DNA of 5,809 nt from Thermodesulfatator sp. (GTDB lineage Bacteria; Desulfobacterota; Thermodesulfobacteria; Thermodesulfobacteriales; Thermodesulfobacteriaceae). Under the pieces are notes generated by a model, which worked only from the letters and a program-made list of their open reading frames with translations, was not told the DNA's origin and did no database searches. Where the stretch lies: the NCBI GenBank assembly GCA_027036915.1, contig JALWCD010000247.1, forward strand, positions 1-5,809. Direction: 5' to 3'. Each line of letters opens with the position of its first letter. Within the stretch, counting starts at the first letter, position 1. Positions 1-5,031 of this stretch are shown in pieces. A program made the translations under genes and the position numbers.

Positions 1-325
1 GGTCCCGGAAAGGGCCGGCCGGGTGGACCTCCAAGCCCTCCTCAAGGCCCTTGCCCGGCGAGACATCCTTTCGGTGCTGGTGGAGGGTGGGGGGGAGGTC
101 CACGGGAGCTTCCTGGACGCCGGGCTGGTGGACGAGGTCTTTTTCTTTCTCGGACCGGTGATCATCGGCGGGAAGGAGGCCCGGCCCGCGGTGGCCGGAA
201 AAGGGCCGGCTAGGCTCTCACAGGCCTTATGGCTTAAAGATCTCCGGATAAGACGCCTGGGGGATTCCCTTCTCCTTCATGGACTCTCCGGGGCGGGCTC
301 CCGCATCCTGGAGAGCACCTCCTGA
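1..325 (+). CDS. ribD: Riboflavin biosynthesis protein RibD, C-terminal reductase part (5' truncated by the window edge)
   Basis: The frame is open from base 2, where Val-Pro-Glu-Arg is the first complete stretch, and ends with TGA at 323-325. About 107 residues are visible. They match the end of the RibD reductase domain, which reduces 5-amino-6-ribosylamino-uracil phosphate with NADPH in riboflavin synthesis. The key signature is LVEGGGEVHGSFL followed by AGLVDEVFFFLGPVIIGG. This is the family's Gly-rich NADPH-site strand and the 'aGLvDE' helix, and the C-terminal strand DSLLLHG follows. The GTG at 23 is internal and not a start, because the homology continues upstream of it. The deaminase domain must lie left of the window, so a stand-alone reductase cannot be excluded. 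The last 16 codons overlap the end of coaE on the opposite strand. Confidence 0.88.
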   Translation, partial: VPERAGRVDLQALLKALARRDILSVLVEGGGEVHGSFLDAGLVDEVFFFLGPVIIGGKEARPAVAGKGPARLSQALWLKDLRIRRLGDSLLLHGLSGAGSRILESTS

Positions 326-876
326 AGCTCCCGTCGAAGCTCATCCGGAGGCTTCTCCGAGGAAAATACCCGGTGAGCCCGCCTGATCTTTTCGGAAAGG
401 GGCCACTGGGTTTTCAGAAGTCCCTCCACCAGTCCCGGATGGGTAAGGCGTCTCCGGAGCCGCTCTCTTTGCAGGGCCTCCCCGCAGGCCACCACCCAGA
501 CCTCGTCGAAAAGCCCCTCCCAGCCGACCTCAAAAAGGAGCGGAATCTCGGCAAAGACAAACTCCGCCTGCGCGTTCCTGTCGAAAAAGGCCTGAAGTTT
601 CTCCCGGACCAGAGGATGGAGGAGAGCCTCAAGGGTTCGTCTCAGCTCCTCGTCGTACACCAGACGTGCAAGAATTCGCCTCCGGTCAAGGGTACCATCG
701 GGCCTTACGGCCCAGGGGCAGAGGGCCTTTACCTTCTCGTAGGCCTCTCCTCCCGGGGCCAGAAGGCCTCTTACCTCCTCGTCAGCGGAAAAGACCGGGT
801 AACCCAGCTCCCGAATAAGGGCCAGAAGCGTGCTTTTCCCCGTGGCCGGCCCTCCGGTCAGGGCTATCTTTCGCAA
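277..876 (-). CDS. coaE: Dephospho-CoA kinase CoaE
   Basis: This cytoplasmic enzyme performs the last step of CoA synthesis, ATP-dependent 3'-phosphorylation of dephospho-CoA. It has 199 residues, the usual family length. The P-loop GGPATGKST is at residues 8-16, followed by FSADEEV with Asp32 at the place of the family's catalytic Asp. DGTLDRRRILARLVYD is at 60-75, LLHPLV at 85-90, and EIPLLFE, a hallmark of the family, at 110-116. The start is TTG (874-876), with GAGGAG 8 nt upstream; no ATG fits the conserved N-terminus. The start overlaps the stop of the upstream pseudouridine synthase gene by 13 bp, so it is the last gene of a coupled minus-strand operon. Odd point: the C-terminal ADxVIxN motif of typical CoaE reads as AHRVFSSEK here. 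The 3' end overlaps ribD by 49 bp, tail to tail. Confidence 0.93.
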   Translation of the reverse strand: MRKIALTGGPATGKSTLLALIRELGYPVFSADEEVRGLLAPGGEAYEKVKALCPWAVRPDGTLDRRRILARLVYDEELRRTLEALLHPLVREKLQAFFDRNAQAEFVFAEIPLLFEVGWEGLFDEVWVVACGEALQRERLRRRLTHPGLVEGLLKTQWPLSEKIRRAHRVFSSEKPPDELRRELQEVLSRMREPAPESP

Positions 877-1802
877 GCCCGAAGCTCCTCAAGCAGTTTT
901 TTGAAATCGGGGGGAAGAGGAGCCTCGAAGGAGACCCTTTTACCGCTTACGGGATGCTCAAACGAAAGCCGCCAGGCGTGGAGCATCTGCCTTTCGGCCT
1001 TCGGTCCCCCGGGGCGTCCTCCACCGTAAAGAAGATCTCCCAGGATGGGATGCCCGATATGGGCCAGATGCACCCGAATCTGGTGGGTGCGGCCGGTATA
1101 GGGACGCACCTCCAGCAGGGCCGCCCGCCGGAAGGCCTCCCGCACCCGGTAGAAGGTCTCGGCCTGGCGGCCCTTCGGGGCCCCGGCCAGCATCTTCTTG
1201 CGATGCACGGGATGTCGCCCTATGGGGACCTCTATCTTCCCGGCCCTCGGCTCCGGCACGCCGTGGACCAGGGCCAGATACCACTTTTCCACCTCCCGCC
1301 CTTTGAACATGGCGGAGAGGGCCAGATGGGCCCGATCGTTTTTGGCCACCACCATGAGTCCCGAGGTGTCCTTGTCCAGACGGTGGACGATCCCGGGCCG
1401 CAGCTCCCCCCCTACTCCCGAAAGCCCGGAAAGCCTCCGCAGAAGACCATGCACCAGGGTGCCCCGGGTATGCCCGGCCCCGGGATGCACCACCACCCCC
1501 GGAGGTTTTACGATCACAGCCAGATCCTCGTCCTCATAAAGGATTTCGAAGGGCACCTCCTCGGGCTCAAGCCGCACCTCCTCCGGCGGGGGCACCCGGA
1601 CCGTAATGGCCTCCCCGGCCCTCACCGGCCGGGAGGCCTTAAGCCCTCCCCCAACCCTCTCAACCTCTACCAGGCCTTCGGAAAGGAGCTTTTTTACCCG
1701 GGAACGGGTCAGCTCCGGGATCCTCTCCGCGAGAAAAAGATCCAGGCGCTTTCCCGCATCTTCGGGTTCCACGAACAGGCGGAAGATCTTCTCCTCAGCC
1801 AA
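864..1802 (-). CDS. rluD: RluA/RluD-family 23S rRNA pseudouridine synthase
   Basis: This enzyme converts specific uridines in RNA to pseudouridine; RluD itself acts on helix 69 of 23S rRNA. From the TTG at 1802 it has 312 residues, normal for the family. An S4 RNA-binding domain spans about residues 17-70 (GKRLDLFLAERIPELTRSRV onward). The catalytic domain begins near FEILYEDEDLAVIVKPPG (85-102). Motif II is HRLDKDTSGLMVVAK (140-154), in which Asp143 is the expected catalytic nucleophile. RPYTGRTHQIRVHLAHIGHP further on is the other family signature. The open frame continues upstream to an ATG at 1901, but those 33 residues lie in the nth coding region and do not resemble the family. TTG at 1802 starts just before the S4 domain and overlaps the nth stop by 8 bp. 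A GGGG lies 6 nt before it. The subfamily (RluD, RluC or YlyB-like) cannot be settled by eye. Confidence 0.92.
   Translation of the reverse strand: MAEEKIFRLFVEPEDAGKRLDLFLAERIPELTRSRVKKLLSEGLVEVERVGGGLKASRPVRAGEAITVRVPPPEEVRLEPEEVPFEILYEDEDLAVIVKPPGVVVHPGAGHTRGTLVHGLLRRLSGLSGVGGELRPGIVHRLDKDTSGLMVVAKNDRAHLALSAMFKGREVEKWYLALVHGVPEPRAGKIEVPIGRHPVHRKKMLAGAPKGRQAETFYRVREAFRRAALLEVRPYTGRTHQIRVHLAHIGHPILGDLLYGGGRPGGPKAERQMLHAWRLSFEHPVSGKRVSFEAPLPPDFKKLLEELRACER
885..890 (-). promoter_or_regulatory. Ribosome binding site for coaE
   Basis: On the minus strand the bases read GAGGAG, 8 nt before the TTG at 876-874. This site decides the TTG start for coaE, since no ATG or GTG lies at the conserved N-terminus. 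It lies inside the last codons of the preceding pseudouridine synthase gene, which favours translational coupling. Confidence 0.7.
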
Positions 1803-2427
1803 GGTATTCCCCGGCCGAAGGGCAGAGGTCTTTAACCGGACACTTCTCGCACTTCGGTTTCCTGGCGGTACAGATCTTTCGACCGTGGGCCTGAAGCACA
1901 TAGGGAATCACGGCCCAGTCCTCGCGGGGAATCAGGGCCATGAGGTCCTTTTCGATCCGGTCGGGATTTTTTTCACGGGAAAGCCCCAGGCGCTGACTCA
2001 AACGTCGTACGTGGGTGTCCACGGGGATACCCTCCACCACACCGTAAGCGTTAGCCAGGACGATGTTGGCAGTCTTTCGGGCCACCCCCGGAAGCTCAAG
2101 CAGAGCCTCCATGGTTCTCGGAACCTCTCCGCCGTACTTCTCCACCAGGATCCGGCAGGCCTCCTTGAGATATCTGGCCTTCTGCTGGTAGAAACCGGTG
2201 GGTTTTATGGCTTCGGCCAGCTCCTCAAGATCGGCCTCGGCAAAGGCCCGGGCGTCGGGGTACCTCCGGAAAAGCTCCGCGGTGACCTGGTTTACCCGCT
2301 CGTCCGTACACTGGGCCGAAAGAATGGTGGCCACCAGGAGCTGAAGTGGATTCTCGAAACGCAGGGCGATACGGGCGTCAGGGTAGGCCTTCTTTAACCT
2401 CTCAAGGATTTCAAGCTCCTTCTTCAT
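1795..2427 (-). CDS. nth: Endonuclease III (DNA glycosylase/AP lyase)
   Basis: Base-excision repair enzyme that removes oxidised pyrimidines and cleaves the abasic site. At 210 residues it matches E. coli Nth in length. The helix-hairpin-helix LPGVARKTANIVLANA is at about 112-127 and includes Lys118, the expected catalytic lysine. VDTHVRRL follows with Asp137, the expected catalytic aspartate. The 4Fe-4S ligands are Cys186, Cys193, Cys196 and Cys202, in the canonical C-x6-C-x2-C-x5-C spacing. The N-terminal LLVATILSAQCTDERVN is also typical. The ATG start has AGGGAG 10 nt upstream and lies 17 bp inside the end of the preceding unknown gene. Its TGA overlaps the TTG start of the pseudouridine synthase. 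All active-site and cluster residues are intact, so it should be functional. Confidence 0.96.
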   Translation of the reverse strand: MKKELEILERLKKAYPDARIALRFENPLQLLVATILSAQCTDERVNQVTAELFRRYPDARAFAEADLEELAEAIKPTGFYQQKARYLKEACRILVEKYGGEVPRTMEALLELPGVARKTANIVLANAYGVVEGIPVDTHVRRLSQRLGLSREKNPDRIEKDLMALIPREDWAVIPYVLQAHGRKICTARKPKCEKCPVKDLCPSAGEYLG

Positions 2428-3070
2428 GGCTCAGACACTCCCTGAGATATCGGAAAAGACCCTCGGAGAAACCTTCCCTTTCCGGCAACTCCAGCCGCAC
2501 GAACTCCCCCGGATAGGCCTTCTCCCCGGCTTCCCGGGCCCGGTTCACGAGCCGGGAACTCAGGGTGGGCCTTAAGGCCTCGCTCGAAAGAAAGAAGAGG
2601 AGCAGCCGCCGAAAAAGGGCCTCGTCATAGGGGGCCAGCCGTTTGCCCCCGGAAAGCCTGTCTTCAAGCTCGTAGCACAGGTTCTTGAGCTGATTCAGAA
2701 GCGGGATCTTTATCTGGGACTGCACCTGTTCCTCAAGATGGATATATTCCAGGGCCAGCCGGCCGTATTCCGCAGGCTCGAAGTCCCTCAGAAGAAGGTG
2801 TTCCCTGAACCATTCCGAGAAACGGGTTCGAAGGTAGTCCACCAGGCTCATAAAATCCACCTGCGTGCGCTGGAAAAGAAGCTCCTCCGGCGAAAGCCCT
2901 GACAGGCGGGCGATGTCTTCCAGGCTCAAACTACCGGTATAGATATGGAGGAGGGCGGCCAGATAATGGCGCTCGGGAAAAACCACCCTTTTGCCCATAA
3001 TGGTATCCTCGGGCTGACGTCGACGATAACGTTCAAGGGCCGCCTCCACCCATTCGGCCGTAAAGTACAT
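2411..3070 (-). CDS. Unrecognised helical protein with an HTH-like segment, first gene of the nth operon
   Basis: I do not recognise this 219-residue protein. It is predicted by eye to be almost all helical, soluble and highly charged, with no signal peptide or membrane segment. Residues 47-66 (SLSLEDIARLSGLSPEELLF) look like a helix-turn-helix: a helix, a tight S-G-L-S turn and a second helix. The middle contains a charged, possibly coiled-coil stretch (about 105-140). The start is the ATG at 3070, chosen because GGGAGG lies 5 nt upstream and a TATAAT lies just beyond that. The frame remains open to 3316, but the extra 82 residues run through the promoter and into the divergent gene and look non-coding. 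Its end overlaps nth by 17 bp, so the two are probably translated together. It could be a DNA-binding regulator or a lineage-specific partner of the repair or RNA enzymes; this is unproven. Confidence 0.75.
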   Translation of the reverse strand: MYFTAEWVEAALERYRRRQPEDTIMGKRVVFPERHYLAALLHIYTGSLSLEDIARLSGLSPEELLFQRTQVDFMSLVDYLRTRFSEWFREHLLLRDFEPAEYGRLALEYIHLEEQVQSQIKIPLLNQLKNLCYELEDRLSGGKRLAPYDEALFRRLLLFFLSSEALRPTLSSRLVNRAREAGEKAYPGEFVRLELPEREGFSEGLFRYLRECLSHEEGA

Positions 3071-3075
3071 CCCGT

Positions 3076-3081
3076 CCTCCC
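3076..3081 (-). promoter_or_regulatory. Ribosome binding site of the first gene in the minus operon
   Basis: The minus strand reads GGGAGG, 5 nt before the ATG at 3070. It is the strongest Shine-Dalgarno match in the window. It fixes the start at 3070 rather than at the upstream in-frame ATG at 3316. Confidence 0.8.
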
Positions 3082-3094
3082 GCCTGTTTTTTAC

Positions 3095-3100
3095 ATTATA
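3095..3100 (-). promoter_or_regulatory. -10 element (TATAAT) of the minus-strand operon
   Basis: The minus strand reads a perfect TATAAT, placing the transcription start near 3088 and giving a leader of about 18 nt that contains the GGGAGG site. No good -35 lies 16-18 bp upstream (the hexamers there read GAGATA or AGATAT). A TTGGCA exists but is only 10 bp away, too close. The promoter may therefore depend on an activator or a strong -10 alone. It would drive the unknown gene, nth, the pseudouridine synthase gene and coaE. Confidence 0.5.
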
Positions 3101-3221
3101 ACGGGCGTTCTGCCAAATATCTCCCCTTCGAGACCTTTCAAACCTCCCCGGGATCAAGTAGTATCTGAGAAAGACCGGAGGCTCTCCGAAACCGGGCAAA
3201 ACAGAAAGAATCCGGATCCAG

Positions 3222-3800
3222 ATGACCGCCGAAAAGATCGTAGCCGCCCTGGCGACCGCTTTCTGGCCCCTCATTCCCCTCTTCTGGGGCCCCCTCCATC
3301 TTTTCCCGGGGCTCAAAAAGAAGCTCGGCCCGCGCTACTACCCTTTAATTCTGGGCCTCTGGCTTGTTCTGGCGGGCCTTATCCTTTCCTTCGGGCTCTA
3401 CTCCCGGGGAGGGCCCTGGCCCCTGCCGGCCGTCCTGCACTGGTTGGGCTGGGGGCTATTTCTGGGGGGGCTTCTCCTCCAGGGGGTAACCATCCTTTAC
3501 CTTCGGGATCAGATCGTCGGTCGTCCTCACTTCCGGCCCCGTCCGGAAGATCGACTGGTAACCTCCGGGCCCTTCAGGTATCTGAGACATCCCACCTATC
3601 TCGCCCATAGCCTCATCTTTTTCGGGGCCTTCCTTCTTTCGGGTTATCCGGTGGTGGGGCTGGTGGCCCTTCTGGACCTGCTTTTTAATTGTTTCCTGCT
3701 TATCCCCTGGGAGGAAAGGGAACTTCGCGAGCGTTTCGGGGAGGCTTACGAGGCCTATGCCCGTCGCACCCCCAGGCTTTTCCCGAGGTGGAGGTCGTGA
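3222..3800 (+). CDS. Isoprenylcysteine carboxylmethyltransferase-like / phospholipid methyltransferase-like integral membrane protein
   Basis: A 192-residue membrane protein of the ICMT/PEMT methyltransferase type, which uses S-adenosylmethionine inside the membrane. Hydrophobic segments lie at about residues 6-28, 40-60, 70-94 and a hairpin at 130-161. The family signature follows the third: GPFRYLRHPTYLA (116-128), then after the hairpin PWEERELRERFGEAYEAY (162-179) and RRTPRLFP (181-188). In the family, these RHP and E-E...FG-x-x-Y-x-x-Y-x-x-R-x-P segments form the SAM site. The substrate is unknown. Bacteria generally lack prenylated CAAX proteins, so a lipid or small-molecule substrate is more likely. 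The ATG at 3222 is the only start codon after the upstream in-frame stop at 3159, but its Shine-Dalgarno is poor. The TGA overlaps the GTG start of the AmpG-like gene by 4 bp. Confidence 0.87.
   Translation: MTAEKIVAALATAFWPLIPLFWGPLHLFPGLKKKLGPRYYPLILGLWLVLAGLILSFGLYSRGGPWPLPAVLHWLGWGLFLGGLLLQGVTILYLRDQIVGRPHFRPRPEDRLVTSGPFRYLRHPTYLAHSLIFFGAFLLSGYPVVGLVALLDLLFNCFLLIPWEERELRERFGEAYEAYARRTPRLFPRWRS
3785..3794 (+). promoter_or_regulatory. Ribosome binding site for the AmpG-like gene
   Basis: GAGGTGGAGG lies in the last codons of the methyltransferase gene, with its first GAGG 8 nt before the GTG at 3797. Together with the GTGA start/stop overlap it supports GTG 3797 over the more distant in-frame ATG at 3689. 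Confidence 0.65.
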
Positions 3801-4987
3801 AAGCCTTTTACCGCAAGCTGGCCGTGGTGGCTCTTTTGTATCTCGCCGAAGGCCTGCCCTTCGGTTTCGTGTACGTAAGTCTTCCGGTCTATCTCCGGAG
3901 CCAGAAAGTGGACCTCGTGGAGATCGGGCTTCTTTCCCTGACCGGCTTGTCCTGGAGCCTCAAACCCCTCTGGGCTCCTCTGGTGGATCGTTACGGCCGC
4001 AAGTATTACTGGATGGTGGGGGCCCTCCTGGGGCTGGCCCTCTCCGTGGCCCTGCTCTCCATGGTCCCCCCGGCGGGAAAACTTTACGTCCTTTTCGTCT
4101 TCCTCTGCACCCTCTCCTCGGCCACCCTGGACATCGCGGTGGACGGCTACACCATCGAACTGGTGGAAGAAGAGGAACTGGGGCCGGCCAACGGGGTGCG
4201 CGTTTCGGCCTATCGGGTGGCCATGATCGGTTCCGGGGGCGGACTGGTGGCCCTGGCCCATTTCCTGGGATTTCGACCGGCCTTCCTGGCCCTGAGCGTG
4301 ATCTTCCTGGCCCTGGCCGCCACCATCCTGATGCTACCGGATACCCATCTCCCATCGAAATCCAGAAAAACTTACGATTTATTCGGACAATATATCACAC
4401 CATTAAAGGATTTTCTCAAAAGACCCTACGCCCCTCTGCTCCTGTTTTTCGTGCTCACCTTCAAGATCGGCGACGCCACCATGGGTTCCATGATCTATCC
4501 CTTCTGGGTGGACCGGGGGTTTACGAAACTCGAAATCGGCCTCGTTTCAGGAACCCTGGGCAGTCTGGCCACCATAGGGGGGTCGCTGGTGGGGGGAGGG
4601 CTTATACGCTATCTCGGGCTCTTTCGGGCCCTCTGGATGCTGGGGCTCACGCAGTCGCTTTCCAATCTGGGCTACGCTTACGCCGCCCTTCCGGACTCCG
4701 CCCGCTGGACGGTTTACGGGGCCTCTCTCATCGAAAGTTTCACCGGCGGCCTAGGTACTGCGGCCTTTCTGGCCTTCCTGATGCGTCTGTGTCGCAAGGA
4801 TATGAGCGCCAGTCAATACGCTCTGCTCTCCACCCTCTTCAGCCTATCCTTTACCCTCTCCCGGGCCCTCGGAGGCTTCGGAGCAAAGTACATGGGCTAT
4901 GCGGGCTTCTTCTTTTTCACTTTCTGGATCTCCCTGCCCCCTCTTCTTCTGGTGCCCCTGGTAAGGAAAGCCATCCCGGAAACGTAA
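3797..4987 (+). CDS. ampG: AmpG-like MFS permease (muropeptide transporter family)
   Basis: A 396-residue inner-membrane transporter with about 12 hydrophobic helices. AmpG proteins import GlcNAc-anhydroMurNAc peptides for cell-wall recycling. AmpG-type marks are LAEGLPFG (16-23), SLKPLWAPLVDRYGRK (54-69), SATLDIAVDGYTIE (108-121), and in the second half FKIGDATMGSM, LGSLATIGGSLVGG, LFRALWMLG, GGLGTAAFLAFLMRLCRK and SASQYALLSTLFSL. These parallel the E. coli protein closely; E. coli AmpG is longer (about 490 residues), while shorter forms occur elsewhere. The start is GTG 3797, overlapping the methyltransferase stop. The frame is open to an ATG at 3689, but that part reads the preceding gene out of frame. 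The central cytoplasmic loop (about residues 185-215) is encoded by an unusually AT-rich stretch. The substrate is inferred from family only; other members of this MFS branch could move other solutes. Confidence 0.88.
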   Translation: MKAFYRKLAVVALLYLAEGLPFGFVYVSLPVYLRSQKVDLVEIGLLSLTGLSWSLKPLWAPLVDRYGRKYYWMVGALLGLALSVALLSMVPPAGKLYVLFVFLCTLSSATLDIAVDGYTIELVEEEELGPANGVRVSAYRVAMIGSGGGLVALAHFLGFRPAFLALSVIFLALAATILMLPDTHLPSKSRKTYDLFGQYITPLKDFLKRPYAPLLLFFVLTFKIGDATMGSMIYPFWVDRGFTKLEIGLVSGTLGSLATIGGSLVGGGLIRYLGLFRALWMLGLTQSLSNLGYAYAALPDSARWTVYGASLIESFTGGLGTAAFLAFLMRLCRKDMSASQYALLSTLFSLSFTLSRALGGFGAKYMGYAGFFFFTFWISLPPLLLVPLVRKAIPET

Positions 4988-5003
4988 AGAGGGCCCCCGG
5001 TCT

Positions 5004-5031
5004 TTGGAATTTCCGTTTTCCGGTCTAAAAT
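5004..5031 (+). promoter_or_regulatory. Candidate promoter of the J-domain gene
   Basis: TTGGAA (5004-5009, 4 of 6 to TTGACA) and TAAAAT (5026-5031, 5 of 6 to TATAAT) are separated by 16 bp. A start site 7-8 bp downstream would fall on or next to the ATG at 5039, so the mRNA would be leaderless. The 7-bp direct repeat CCGGTCT (4997-5003 and 5020-5026) brackets the element and could be an operator or chance. Confidence 0.45.

Larger units (their letters stand above)
3071..3221. other. Divergent intergenic region between the minus operon and the methyltransferase-permease pair
   Basis: This 151-bp stretch separates two divergent transcription units and contains the leader and promoter of the minus operon. 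A palindromic TTATAA at 3096-3101 offers TATAAT leftwards and TATAAC (3097-3102) rightwards, so one site could serve both directions. A small inverted repeat, CGGAG-GCT-CTCCG, lies at 3176-3188, about 34 bp before the plus-strand start; its function is unknown. No clear Shine-Dalgarno precedes the ATG at 3222. I see no small RNA or extra gene here. Confidence 0.55.

Noticed and set aside
7..210. Near-repeat of GGAAAGGGCCGGC at about 7-19 and 197-210 in ribD
   Set aside because: It is a short GC-rich match in different reading frames with no structure around it; likely chance in this composition.
954..1835. Long plus-strand open frame (293 codons) opposite the pseudouridine synthase gene, with others at 373-1029 and 1606-2397
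   Set aside because: They lie antisense to well-supported genes, are full of Pro, Gly, His and Arg as expected for GC-rich reverse frames, and show no domain motifs.
1803..1901. Longer pseudouridine synthase starting at the ATG at 1901
   Set aside because: The extra 33 residues are the nth coding region read in another frame and do not resemble the family's N-terminus. TTG 1802 sits directly before the S4 domain.
3111..3116. TTGGCA on the minus strand as a -35 for the TATAAT promoter
   Set aside because: It is only 10 bp from the -10, far short of the usual 16-18 bp.
3176..3188. Inverted repeat CGGAG-GCT-CTCCG as a terminator
   Set aside because: The stem is only 5 bp, there is no T-run after it on either strand, and it lies between divergent genes where no terminator is expected.
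3071..3316. N-terminal extension of the unknown gene to the ATG at 3316
   Set aside because: It runs through the TATAAT and GGGAGG signals and antisense to the start of the methyltransferase gene. The ATG at 3070 has a much better ribosome site.
3757..5028. Plus-strand frame of 423 codons across the AmpG-like gene
   Set aside because: It is a shifted frame of the permease gene with Arg/Gly/Pro-rich, non-membrane composition, while the other frame has a clear MFS pattern.
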